Shown piece by piece: positions 34,325-43,179 of a stretch of DNA of 64,000 nt. The notes below the pieces were generated by a model. The model saw only the letters and a list, made by a program, of their open reading frames with translations. It searched no databases and was not told the origin of the DNA. The stretch is taken from contig NZ_KB903540.1 in NCBI RefSeq assembly GCF_000379805.1, forward strand, positions 9,566-73,565. Reading direction: 5' to 3'. This stretch comes from Lewinella cohaerens DSM 23179. Lineage in GTDB: Bacteria > Bacteroidota > Bacteroidia > Chitinophagales > Saprospiraceae. Each line of letters begins with the position of its first letter. Position 1 is the first letter of the stretch. A program made the position numbers and the translations under genes.

Positions 34325-35032
34325 ATGAAATTTGGCGTAGTCGTTTTCCCAGGTTCTAATTGTGATGATGACATGATCCACGTCTTAGGTGACGTTGTAG
34401 GTGCATCCGTTCGTAAGCTTTGGCACAAAGAAGAAAGCCTTGGCGACCTGACAACAGATGACTGCATCATCCTACCAGGTGGTTTCTCTTACGGCGACTA
34501 TATGCGTGCCGGAGCCATTGCCCGTTTTTCTCCGATTATGACAGCCGTTATCGAGCACGCTAATGCTGGTGGATACGTCTGGGGAATCTGCAATGGCTTC
34601 CAAATCTTGTGCGAAGCAGGCCTACTGCCCGGTGTATTGTTACACAACGACACCCAACGCTTTACTTGCAAAAACGTGTACTTGAAGCCTGCTACCGATA
34701 AATCAGCAATTACGGCTAAACTGGATCAGAACAAAGCTTACAAAATCCCTATTGCTCACGCAGAAGGTCGTTTTCACGCCGATGAAGCTACCATCAACCA
34801 ATTAGTGGCCAATCAGCAGGTACTTTTTTACTATTGTGATGAAAGTGGCCAGGTTACTGCCGACACCAACCCCAATGGCACACTACGTAATATCGCCGGC
34901 ATCTGCAACGAAAAACGTAACGTCTTTGGCATGATGCCTCACCCCGAGCGTGCCGCAGAAGACTTGCTAGGCAACACTGACGGACTCGACCTCTTTACCA
35001 GCTTGCTTGCCAGTACAGAGGTTGCGGTATAA
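34325..35032 (+). CDS. purQ: Phosphoribosylformylglycinamidine synthase, glutaminase subunit
   Basis: A 235-residue class I glutamine amidotransferase that supplies ammonia for step four of purine synthesis. [15 protein letters not shown] is the typical start. The catalytic Cys is in GICNGFQIL, and the His and Glu are in MMPHPERA. The small-type PurQ works with separate PurL and PurS; neither is in the window. It is probably transcribed from its own promoter. Confidence 0.95.
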   Translation: MKFGVVVFPGSNCDDDMIHVLGDVVGASVRKLWHKEESLGDLTTDDCIILPGGFSYGDYMRAGAIARFSPIMTAVIEHANAGGYVWGICNGFQILCEAGLLPGVLLHNDTQRFTCKNVYLKPATDKSAITAKLDQNKAYKIPIAHAEGRFHADEATINQLVANQQVLFYYCDESGQVTADTNPNGTLRNIAGICNEKRNVFGMMPHPERAAEDLLGNTDGLDLFTSLLASTEVAV

Positions 35033-35111
35033 CCGTAAACCAATTACGATATTCATTATTATGGTCACTGTACCTCGGTTTTATTACCAGTACAGGAAGT
35101 TTTAACGTTGA

Positions 35112-36416
35112 TTATTCTTTCTTAAAACGATAGAATAACACTATGCCCAAGCCCAAAACCAGTAGCCCAGCCAAAGACTGCTTTGGCCGCTCTAGTAAAG
35201 TATTCAACAAAAACAAGGTGGTTATTAACAGGTACAAGCCTGGGATAAAAGGGTAGCCCCAAGCACGATAAGGTCTGCTAACATTAGGAAGACGCTTACG
35301 AAAGAGAAAAATACCCGCAGCGGCCAAGGCCATAAAGCCGATATCAATAAACGTAACATAGGTAATCAAATCATGAAACTGCCCCCAAACCAAGAGCAGT
35401 AAAACAGCCCATATAGCCTGCACCATCATGGCATTGGCAGGGGTCTGAAAACGCGAATGTACTTTGGCCAGTTCTTTAAAAAAGACACCATCACGGGCCA
35501 TCGCAAAATAAATCCGGGGTGCCGACATGGTATAAATCGCAATCGTCCCAAATACGGAGACACCAATCAATAAAGCAACAGCCCGGCCGCCACCGTCCAT
35601 TACAGCCTCCAGCGCATCACCTGCTACCCGCTCACTACCCGCCAGTTGTTCAATAGGCAAAAGCCATAGATAAGCCAAGTTGGCCAAAACATAGGTCAAC
35701 GTTACAATAACAGCTCCCAGCAACATTGCCCGAGGAACATTACGCTGTGGATGCCTCGTTTCGCCCGCCAGATAAGTAGCGTGGTGCCAACCGCCAAAAG
35801 ACCACAAAACACCAATCAATGCCGTCAGTAAGAGCTTTCCCCAATTATCCGGCAAATTACTTTGCAAAGACCAAATCGGCTGATGCGTAACTTGGTCACG
35901 AAAAATAGTAGCAATCAGCACAATCAATAACAGAGCCAATAGCTTGGTCGTCGTGAACACATTGATGATCCACTGACTGGTATTGATTCCGCGAATATTC
36001 AGTAACGTAAGCCCAATAATAGTGCCCGCCGCCACAAGTACCTGAGCGGCTTCACTTAAAGGCACAAAAAAAGTGAGGTACTTGGCAAAAATAAGTGCCA
36101 ATGCGGCCAAAGACCCCGTATTCACCACCAGCAATGTAACCCACCCATAGAGAAAAGCCGTGAGTTCGCCATAGGCTTCACGCAAATAAACATAAATACC
36201 ACCTGCCTTAGGAAACATCCCTCCCAGTTCAGCAAACGTTAGTGCGCCTGTCAGCGTCACCAACCCGCCAACAACCCAAACAACGACCACCCAACCTGCG
36301 TGAGGAAAATCTGCAACGATCTTGCCGGGAGTAGCAAAGATACCAGCACCAATACAACTGCCAACGGCAATCATAGTAAGGCCATAAAGGGTAAGGCGGC
36401 GTTGCAACTGACTCAT
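35112..36416 (-). CDS. APC-superfamily amino acid permease
   Basis: A 434-residue transporter with about 12 transmembrane helices. The first helix shows the unwound substrate site GSCIGAGIFATPG (about residues 18-30), and the second part includes GVLWSFGGWHHATYLAGETR and PRAMLLGAVIVTLTYVLAN, both typical of the amino acid-polyamine-organocation family. Its substrate is probably an amino acid. It is monocistronic and convergent with purQ. Confidence 0.9.
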   Translation of the reverse strand: MSQLQRRLTLYGLTMIAVGSCIGAGIFATPGKIVADFPHAGWVVVVWVVGGLVTLTGALTFAELGGMFPKAGGIYVYLREAYGELTAFLYGWVTLLVVNTGSLAALALIFAKYLTFFVPLSEAAQVLVAAGTIIGLTLLNIRGINTSQWIINVFTTTKLLALLLIVLIATIFRDQVTHQPIWSLQSNLPDNWGKLLLTALIGVLWSFGGWHHATYLAGETRHPQRNVPRAMLLGAVIVTLTYVLANLAYLWLLPIEQLAGSERVAGDALEAVMDGGGRAVALLIGVSVFGTIAIYTMSAPRIYFAMARDGVFFKELAKVHSRFQTPANAMMVQAIWAVLLLLVWGQFHDLITYVTFIDIGFMALAAAGIFLFRKRLPNVSRPYRAWGYPFIPGLYLLITTLFLLNTLLERPKQSLAGLLVLGLGIVLFYRFKKE

Positions 36417-36488
36417 AGCTAGATAGTGGTGGTTGTCCAGCTAGTAAGATAGCTTTTTTTGTTAAAAAATCCCTTTTTTGACAATCGC

Positions 36489-37424
36489 CTACACTTTCAC
36501 CACCTTCAAATAATGAACTTGTAAATCATTGATTTTTAATGCCACAAAGTAATGTCCATTTGGCAAGGCACTATCAGGCTGCCAAGTGGCGTAATACTTT
36601 TCAGGCATCTTCTCACTATCTTCCAGCACTGCTACCTGTCTCCCTGCCAGATCAAACACCACCAAGCCTACTTTAGCTCTTTTAAACACCCCGTAGTGGA
36701 TCGTTAGCTCCGCCGTAAATGGGTTGGGAGACACCTTATATACCATCCCCGTGCTAAGGTGCAAATCACTGGTGCCAACAGCAATACCTTCACCGTCTAT
36801 CGTAATATCAAAAGTACCTTCCAGTACACCTTCCGCATTTGCCACCAGCGGAATGACCCGATTAGTAGCATCATAGGTACCTGAAGTGATCGAAGCCGCT
36901 GCATCACCAGGAATACTCGTATCCCCGGCAAAGTAGAGCTGAGTAATCAGTTGAGGAAAACCAGGGGGCGTAATTTTATAATGAATATGCGCTGGACGAA
37001 AGCTACTACCGTTGAGGTATTTCCCCGGCTTAATCGTTTCAAACAGATAAAAACCCTGCTCATTGGTACGGGTAAATCCACGCAACTTATAACCGCTATT
37101 ATCGTAGGCTCCTTCGTTGTCAGCATGCCAAACATCTATCACTGTATTGGGGATAAACTCCGAACAACTCAGGTTGAGTACCCGCCCACTGATGATCATT
37201 CGCTCGCCCGGTTCATCCATTTCTGCCAGCTGGTTCCCCTCCAACATGGGAGGGTTTTCCGTATAGAACGGGCCTTCTCCGTAATAATCAAGCGTGGTTC
37301 TGTCACAGGTAAGCAAAGAGGAAGGCTTACTTCCAGCAGGTGCGGCCTGGGCAGAGGAACCTAAGCCAAGGCCAAGGGTCGCCAGTGCCGTATTTTTGAG
37401 GAATGTTCTTCTGTCTTTAGTCAT
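36489..37424 (-). CDS. Exported intradiol ring-cleavage dioxygenase with Tat signal and T9SS sorting domain
   Basis: A 311-residue protein. The N-terminus is a Tat signal (DRRTFLKNTALATLGLGLG, residues 4-22). The dioxygenase domain (about 40-225) has the four non-haem Fe(III) ligands expected of catechol or protocatechuate 3,4-dioxygenases: Tyr107 (NEGAYDN), Tyr136 (PGKYLNG), and His146 and His148 (RPAHIHYKI). The last ~80 residues are a T9SS type A domain (VSPNPFTAELTIHYG, LVVFDLAGRQVAV). It predicts a folded iron enzyme moved by Tat to the periplasm and then by T9SS to the cell surface. It lies 18 bp after the barrel-fusion gene and may be in its operon. Confidence 0.85.
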   Translation of the reverse strand: MTKDRRTFLKNTALATLGLGLGSSAQAAPAGSKPSSLLTCDRTTLDYYGEGPFYTENPPMLEGNQLAEMDEPGERMIISGRVLNLSCSEFIPNTVIDVWHADNEGAYDNSGYKLRGFTRTNEQGFYLFETIKPGKYLNGSSFRPAHIHYKITPPGFPQLITQLYFAGDTSIPGDAAASITSGTYDATNRVIPLVANAEGVLEGTFDITIDGEGIAVGTSDLHLSTGMVYKVSPNPFTAELTIHYGVFKRAKVGLVVFDLAGRQVAVLEDSEKMPEKYYATWQPDSALPNGHYFVALKINDLQVHYLKVVKV

Positions 37425-37442
37425 TATAGTAAGGGGTGTTAG

Positions 37443-38666
37443 TTAAAATTGATAGCTCATCCCGAGTTGCACACGCCGCCTCAAGGGCCAACGAAAAGTA
37501 CCACTCCGGTCAAGCGAGAAGTATTGTTGAAAACCGGCATGAAAATGGTAAGCACTGGTTAACGAATAACCAAGTCTGACCCCCGCAGTAAGGTCTGATA
37601 GCAAGAATTTAGTGTCAGGAAGCTGGGCCTCTACTGTAACCGGTTGGTAAACACCATCATAATCATAAACGGCATTCATACCTGTATCCTTGTTCCATTG
37701 AAGGCCTGTATTAATAGAAATGGTCAGTTTTTTCAGCTTGTGCAAATGGTATGCCAACTGAACATCCAGATTTTGATTGTGATACTGAAGTTTCGTAATT
37801 GAAGGAAAATCTTCGTCCAAAGGAACATCTACGACGGGAACATTATAAGTATTTGGGTCACCGCTTATCGTACGCTGAACTTCCCCTTGGCCGTAGGCCA
37901 TTCGGGCTTGCCAATTGGGTGAAAAATTCACAGCTACCGCTCCATAATATTGCAAGGACAAATCAGGACTACCAACCCTACTAGCAGAGATAAAATCCTG
38001 CTGTACGCCCATTTCTAGTGCCCACTTATCCACTTTAGCCTTCGAGGTCATCGGTTTTTCATACGAAATAGCCAATGGCTTTTCCTTCACTGATGCATCC
38101 TTACTTGTTAGATCTATAAAAGGCAACGTCGCAATATTCCTTACTGCTCCAGTACTGATCGGTTCCTTAATCGTGGGAAAAGCCGCTGGATAATGGTAAG
38201 TATAGTTGCCGCCTAGTTGCTTTTCAGCAACCTTCTCTACAATTGTTTCTGCGGTACCTTCCTTCCCAAATATAGGAATTGAAGTAGGCAAACTCTGGCT
38301 TTCTTTCTCCTCATATATAGTAACGGGGGCTAACTTCTCTTCGCCACCATCTCTTCCCTTCGCCGCTTCCTTTTCAAAAGGAATACGCAATGGCGCTATC
38401 TGATGAGAGGAAGTTTCGATTTCTGTAGCTATAGGAATTTGAAACGCACCAACAACAGGCATTGACCCACCTGACTTCGGCGCAAGCGCCAGACACAGCA
38501 CAACGACACCAATACCTGTACCCAGAAGCCACCACCATATTGGTTTGCGACGGTTAGGAGCAGCCAAACGAGCGGCAACAACCTCCCACTGCTCTTCAGG
38601 GGTATGGAAATCTGCCATTGTTTCAAGCCCCGCCTTAAACAATTGATCCAATTCTCTATTTTCCAT
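37443..38666 (-). CDS. Anti-sigma-like inner-membrane domain fused to an outer-membrane barrel-like domain
   Basis: A 407-residue protein. Residues 1-38 form a cytoplasmic segment like short anti-sigma domains (ELDQLFKAGLETMADFHTPEEQWE). One transmembrane helix follows at about 43-62, then a ~130-residue disordered linker, then a domain from about 210 whose alternating strands and C-terminal Phe (RRVQLGMSYQF) look like an 8-stranded outer membrane barrel. The ECF sigma gene overlaps it by 11 bp, which suggests that the N-terminus binds that sigma factor. Such fusions span the envelope and could report outer membrane state directly. Confidence 0.7.
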   Translation of the reverse strand: MENRELDQLFKAGLETMADFHTPEEQWEVVAARLAAPNRRKPIWWWLLGTGIGVVVLCLALAPKSGGSMPVVGAFQIPIATEIETSSHQIAPLRIPFEKEAAKGRDGGEEKLAPVTIYEEKESQSLPTSIPIFGKEGTAETIVEKVAEKQLGGNYTYHYPAAFPTIKEPISTGAVRNIATLPFIDLTSKDASVKEKPLAISYEKPMTSKAKVDKWALEMGVQQDFISASRVGSPDLSLQYYGAVAVNFSPNWQARMAYGQGEVQRTISGDPNTYNVPVVDVPLDEDFPSITKLQYHNQNLDVQLAYHLHKLKKLTISINTGLQWNKDTGMNAVYDYDGVYQPVTVEAQLPDTKFLLSDLTAGVRLGYSLTSAYHFHAGFQQYFSLDRSGTFRWPLRRRVQLGMSYQF

Positions 38667-39210
38667 ATTCCGTGACTTGACGGTTGTGCAATATGACCAG
38701 TGCCTGAAGCTTCTTTCTGGCTTTCGCCAAATTAGATTTCGACGTCCCGCGGCTGATGCCTAACTGTTTTGCGATTTCTTCGTGGTTATACCCCTCAATG
38801 ACGTGGAGCACAAACACGATACGGTACTGAGGAGGGAGCTGTCTCACCAATTGTAGCAGGTATTCACGGTCTAGTTCATCAGCACCAGCATTACGAATGT
38901 TACCCCTGATGGGTTGCGACGCTTGCGCCCGCTCACGGGTTTGCTGCTTGCGGTAATAATCAATACCACAATTGATGATAATCCTCCGCAACCACAACTT
39001 AAAGGGTACTTCCGGCCTATAGCGATGAATATTCTCCAACATCTTGTAAAACCCGTCGTTAGCAATTTCTTCCGTTTCCTGTAAATGTTGACCATAGCGC
39101 GCAGCCACCGACATCCCGTAATTATACATTTGCAGGAACAGCCGTTTCTGGCATTGGGCATCACCTTCACGGCAACCCTCAATCAGCAGTGCGAGTTCGT
39201 GATCACTCAA
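38656..39210 (-). CDS. ECF-type RNA polymerase sigma factor
   Basis: A 184-residue sigma-70-family protein with sigma-2 (FLQMYNYGMSVAARYGQ, FKLWLRRIIINCGIDYYRKQ) and sigma-4 (LPPQYRIVFVLHVIEGYNHE, then EIAKQLGISRGTSKSNLAKA) regions. The start is a TTG complementary to 39208-39210 (TTG-AGT-GAT-CAC); no ATG is in frame before the preceding gene's stop 8 nt upstream. Its 3' end overlaps the anti-sigma-barrel gene by 11 bp, implying translational coupling. Confidence 0.88.
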   Translation of the reverse strand: MSDHELALLIEGCREGDAQCQKRLFLQMYNYGMSVAARYGQHLQETEEIANDGFYKMLENIHRYRPEVPFKLWLRRIIINCGIDYYRKQQTRERAQASQPIRGNIRNAGADELDREYLLQLVRQLPPQYRIVFVLHVIEGYNHEEIAKQLGISRGTSKSNLAKARKKLQALVILHNRQVTEYGK

Positions 39211-39218
39211 ACTATCTA

Positions 39219-39953
39219 TTATTGAATAAGTGCGCGAAAAGAGGCCTCCTGGACGGAATAAAAAGAATAAAACCCACAGCTCATGACTTTCAACTCTACC
39301 TCAAAGGTTCCTCCAACAACAATCGCGTCCTCTTCAGCAAGATAGCTAACCTCCGAAAAATCAAGGACTTCATGCGGAAAATAGAAGCCGTTACTCGAAA
39401 CCACCATGTCTCCCCATCCAGGCAAGGGCTCCTGCGGTAGCGGAAGTGTAAGCATCATCTGGTTGACATTGTAACCCGCAAACAAGCTGTTATTTCCAAA
39501 GTTTTCGGTCACCAAACGATTTGCTAGTAATTGTTTATCAATATAAACATAGGTACCATCAGCATTTTGCGCTAAATTTTCTAGCGCTTCCGTCAGAACA
39601 AATTCCAGGTCAAAAAGATCCTCAGGAAAAGCCGACCCTGGCGACTGTATAAAACGAATATTGCCTATGATGGCAAGAGAATCCGACGAGATATTTTGGT
39701 TGCTAGCAAAGTAGAGGTATCGATCTAAAGAGGCCACCTCTTTAAACGTGAACTCAAAATCAAGGTCCTGATCCGCATCGACATGAGTGACATCCTGATC
39801 ATCGGCACTCATATAGTCTATATTACGGATATCCAGATCCAGATAGTAATTTGCTAATTGTACTTCTTCAACATTCTGTGCCTCCTGTAGGATAGATTTC
39901 TGGCAAGATGTAGCCAAACAGAAGAGTAAGCTAAAGCATAATATACGATTCAT
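39219..39953 (-). CDS. Lipoprotein of unknown function, first gene of the ECF operon
   Basis: A 244-residue lipoprotein (lipobox FCLATSCQ, Cys about residue 17). The mature part is acidic and beta-rich (YYLDLDIRNIDYMSADDQDV, DLDFEFTFKE), with no family that I recognise and two cysteines, one in VMSCGFYSF near the end. It ends 8 bp before the TTG of the sigma gene, so it is probably cotranscribed and may be a sensory or target component of the sigma system. Confidence 0.7.
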   Translation of the reverse strand: MNRILCFSLLFCLATSCQKSILQEAQNVEEVQLANYYLDLDIRNIDYMSADDQDVTHVDADQDLDFEFTFKEVASLDRYLYFASNQNISSDSLAIIGNIRFIQSPGSAFPEDLFDLEFVLTEALENLAQNADGTYVYIDKQLLANRLVTENFGNNSLFAGYNVNQMMLTLPLPQEPLPGWGDMVVSSNGFYFPHEVLDFSEVSYLAEEDAIVVGGTFEVELKVMSCGFYSFYSVQEASFRALIQ

Positions 39954-40008
39954 AATCTTGCTTTTTACTTACTACACGGATTCGAAGGAACAGGGGTTGC
40001 CTGGGGCG

Positions 40009-41082
40009 CTAAATATTATTTCTTTTGTCAATTATTTCGGCTAACGCATCTCTTTCTTGAACTAACCATTCTTTAAAAGCACTTACGCTTAATAGCCCAT
40101 TAGCTTGTAATGGGATAGGCGCTATTTTTTCTGGGAAAAACAGCTCGGTTTTCTCTATCGCTTCATAATGATCCATCAACTCGTAGCTCACCTTAAGAAA
40201 CCGCAACCGCTGTAGGGCAAAGACCGTAGAAAACAGCCCCTCTGCCAACTCATTGAACCAATGATCTGCCTTTTCCCAATTTTCGGTAGCGACATAATAT
40301 TCCAGCAAGGGCAGAACAGCCTTGCGAGTGTACATCTTCTGCGATTCAAGCAAACATTTCTCCTGCTCATTAGCGTACAAACGTGCCAAATCAGTAGCCC
40401 CTGATTGCCAACTGCGCCATGCCATTTCCCCAAGAATATCCTGTGGCCCGCGCGTACAACTGGATATTTCTTTGCTCATCCACTGGTCGGTAAGCTGATG
40501 AGCTTGCTCCAAATCATCGTAGGCAAGGGCAACATTTACCTTTATGGTTTGATTACAACTTTTACATCCTGTTGCTTCCTTGCTCCAACCAATCGCTCGC
40601 AATTCTTTCGATCTGCGTTCTGCTTCCTCGGCTTGGCCCATCGCTTTGAGTGCCAACAATTCATAACAAGAAAGCAATTCTACCTGCGTTTTACTCCCTT
40701 CTATTATAACCCGAGCATCGGCAATTAACTCCTCCATTTGTCCCCTACTAATACTCATCACTTCAGCCAGATAGGGAAGGTATTCCACTAGATAGGCTGC
40801 AAGTTCATCCCCTAATTCATCCGGCGCTGCTGGATGACCGTAATAGCTACGTAAGTAATTAAGTGCAGGTAAACCCAGATCAGTATATTGCGTACGAACC
40901 GTCAAAAAGAGTAACATCCCGGCGATCTTAACGCCCAACTCCAAACCATCTACTCCGTCTGGTGCATTAAGGGCTTGCCCTTTCAGCAAAAACTGGATAT
41001 TTTCCTCCATATCACCCGAAAGAGAATGGTTACCCAAATGGGGATACTTGCTGGCAATATCATCGAACGCATCCAAAATCAT
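40009..41082 (-). CDS. Alpha-helical (TPR-like) partner of the divergent Hsp90
   Basis: A 357-residue cytoplasmic protein that appears wholly helical. From about residue 135 the helices pair in TPR-like fashion (LLSCYELLALKAMGQAEEAE, then RRSKELRA; LGEMAWRSWQSGATDLARLY; YYVATENWEKADHWFNEL). A CxxC (CKSCNQ, residues 173-176) with further cysteines at about 209 and 243 may bind zinc or be redox-active. It starts 31 bp after the Hsp90 stop on the same strand, so one transcript is likely, and a co-chaperone or client-adaptor role is inferred. I do not know the family. Confidence 0.75.
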   Translation of the reverse strand: MILDAFDDIASKYPHLGNHSLSGDMEENIQFLLKGQALNAPDGVDGLELGVKIAGMLLFLTVRTQYTDLGLPALNYLRSYYGHPAAPDELGDELAAYLVEYLPYLAEVMSISRGQMEELIADARVIIEGSKTQVELLSCYELLALKAMGQAEEAERRSKELRAIGWSKEATGCKSCNQTIKVNVALAYDDLEQAHQLTDQWMSKEISSCTRGPQDILGEMAWRSWQSGATDLARLYANEQEKCLLESQKMYTRKAVLPLLEYYVATENWEKADHWFNELAEGLFSTVFALQRLRFLKVSYELMDHYEAIEKTELFFPEKIAPIPLQANGLLSVSAFKEWLVQERDALAEIIDKRNNI

Positions 41083-41113
41083 GAGCTTGATAGTTTGATT
41101 CTCTGACTAATTT

Positions 41114-42919
41114 TTAGGAATGGGCAAGCATGAGTTTCATTATTCCATCATTGAGCATGGCCAATTCTTCCTCCATCAGGGTATAACGCCCTAGCATCAG
41201 CGCTTGCAGGTACAGAAATTTCACAAACATCTCCTGCGTCTCCAATGCTTTTATGGTTAACAACTGCTGTATCAATTCATTGTTGATGTTTAGAAAAAGA
41301 CTGGCATTTTGCCCTGAGCCCTGGTGAAGTGCGTTGGCTATATTCGACCAAACACCGGGGAGCTGTGGAAGTTCGGGGTCAGTATCTGCCTGTAAAAGTC
41401 CTCGCTTCATCAGCCCCATTTGGGTAACATTCAAAATGGAAGGTAAGTTATCTGGCGAAATATACTTAAGCTGTACCCGGCAGCCATACTCGTCGAGTAC
41501 CTCATTGGCGGTGGCTAAAAAATCGGCCCATCGGGCTTGATCCTGAAAAGATAATTCTCCAAAGCGATCCATAAAGTACATCGTACTTATAGGTTCAATC
41601 TTCACCCCTTCATATACAAGCGGCAAGCGTTCTAGCAACTTACGATCATTATTATAACGGGATAAAATAATCAAGTCATTAGATTGTTTGGCCAAAGAGA
41701 CAATCTTACGGTATTCATCCAAGTCATAAACATGCCGTATGATCTCGTTTTTTTGCCGGTATTCACGTATCGTTATCTGTCCTCCACTTGTTGGGAAGGT
41801 AAAATGAGGAATCATAATGCGGTAAAGTTCCTCATCATGCTCTGCCATCTGCTTGATGGCGTTTTGATGATTAAAGAAAATATTGTCTCTAATAACAGGA
41901 TCATTGTCATGAAGACGAATAAGATAAGAACGAATACATCGCCCAAGTGATTTCCGTACCTTTTCTAAGGTTTCATTTTCATAAAAACGCTCGCGCGAAG
42001 CCGTTGGCTGCAATTCAGAGGAGTTGATAACCGCACGTACAAAGAAAGCCCAAGGCGGTAAGATGTCATCTATTTTATCACTTAACAACATCCGCTTGAG
42101 GTACACCTTGTGCATCGGCCGGCTACCAGGATTGCATTCATGAGGCAAGATATAAGCCATGCCTTGTGTATCACCCGAAGGTGTCTCCAGTGCAATCACA
42201 TCAAGTGGCATAAACCCAAAAAGGTCCTTTCCGTACTGAAGCAACTCCTGCCGATCATTACTAATTGCAGCCTTTATATCCTCTGGGAAAGGAAACCGTG
42301 TATTGATTTGCTCACTTACTTCCCGTCCATCGAGGAATGTGTAAAAATCGATGGGATAAGCCAAAAGTTGACCATAATGCTTTAACAACCGAGGTATACT
42401 CTCCGCATCGAATTTCTTCGCTTTATGAGGCTTGAGCTGAATGTTCACTAATGTCCCGGCCTCTTCCAATGGCGGAATCTCCTCTACTTGGAAAGTACCG
42501 TTTTCTGACCCCGTCCATTTATAGGCTGGCCCACCAGCGAACGACTGTGTTTGCAACTCAATATTCTCGCACACCATAAAACAAGAGAGTAAACCAATAC
42601 CAAACTGGCCAATAAAATGCTCTCTCTGAGCGCCCAACTCCCTTTTGCTACTTGCACCTATGCTGCTCAGAAAAGTCGTAATCTCTTCTTCATTTAGCCC
42701 AATACCATTGTCCCGAACTTGCAGGGTAGAGGTGTCAGGCAAAAAGGTGAAACTAATAGATGGTTGAAAATTCGGCTCTAGTACGAATCTTGCACTACAG
42801 GCATCCACTGCATTTTGCAATAACTCACGGACAAAAACCTGGTCACTACTGTACAGGTGATCACTTAATAAATTGATGATCCCTGAAAGGTGGACCTGAA
42901 AATTTTGAGGTGCAGGCAT
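41114..42919 (-). CDS. Divergent Hsp90-family chaperone
   Basis: A 601-residue protein with the GHKL ATPase motifs of Hsp90: N-box RELLQNAVDA (31-40), RDNGIGL (69-75), lid glycine loop GQFGIGLLSCFMV (104-116) and GTLVNI (155-160). The middle-domain catalytic-arginine loop is TASRERFYE (306-314). Identity to standard HtpG is low: the classical NKEIFLRELISNASDA pattern is changed and the C-terminal dimer domain is short. It resembles the atypical bacterial Hsp90s found in actinobacteria. A standard htpG presumably exists elsewhere. It forms an operon with the helical-repeat gene. Confidence 0.88.
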   Translation of the reverse strand: MPAPQNFQVHLSGIINLLSDHLYSSDQVFVRELLQNAVDACSARFVLEPNFQPSISFTFLPDTSTLQVRDNGIGLNEEEITTFLSSIGASSKRELGAQREHFIGQFGIGLLSCFMVCENIELQTQSFAGGPAYKWTGSENGTFQVEEIPPLEEAGTLVNIQLKPHKAKKFDAESIPRLLKHYGQLLAYPIDFYTFLDGREVSEQINTRFPFPEDIKAAISNDRQELLQYGKDLFGFMPLDVIALETPSGDTQGMAYILPHECNPGSRPMHKVYLKRMLLSDKIDDILPPWAFFVRAVINSSELQPTASRERFYENETLEKVRKSLGRCIRSYLIRLHDNDPVIRDNIFFNHQNAIKQMAEHDEELYRIMIPHFTFPTSGGQITIREYRQKNEIIRHVYDLDEYRKIVSLAKQSNDLIILSRYNNDRKLLERLPLVYEGVKIEPISTMYFMDRFGELSFQDQARWADFLATANEVLDEYGCRVQLKYISPDNLPSILNVTQMGLMKRGLLQADTDPELPQLPGVWSNIANALHQGSGQNASLFLNINNELIQQLLTIKALETQEMFVKFLYLQALMLGRYTLMEEELAMLNDGIMKLMLAHS

Positions 42920-43002
42920 AGGTTGGTGTTTAGTAAAATGCAGAGACAGTTCCGTCCGATGCTAACGGAAAGAACAACACGCTCATAAACCAGATAGTTA
43001 TC

Positions 43003-43165
43003 TATACTTCGGCAAGCTTAGGTTTGTGAAAATTTGGCAACGCTATTTTTTTAGCTGGCAAGGCAAAAAAAGTAGCCATAGCCTAAGCTAAGGCGAGGCT
43101 TTTTAACGCCGCCGGATGAAAAAAGAGCAAGACAAAAATCACAAACCTAGGGTTGCCGAAGTATA
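43003..43165. repeat. MITE-like inverted-repeat element D (163 bp)
   Basis: 27-nt arms (43003-43029, starting TATACTTCGGCAA; 43139-43165) differ only in a 3-nt block. The inner region contains CATAGCCTAAGCTA (43077-43090), identical to the core of element C at 33000-33013, and the small hairpin parts GGCGAGGC and AACGCCGCC. The element ends 15 bp before the stop of upp and fills most of the gap 42920-43179. Confidence 0.75.
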
Positions 43166-43179
43166 AAAGTTCCCGTTGA

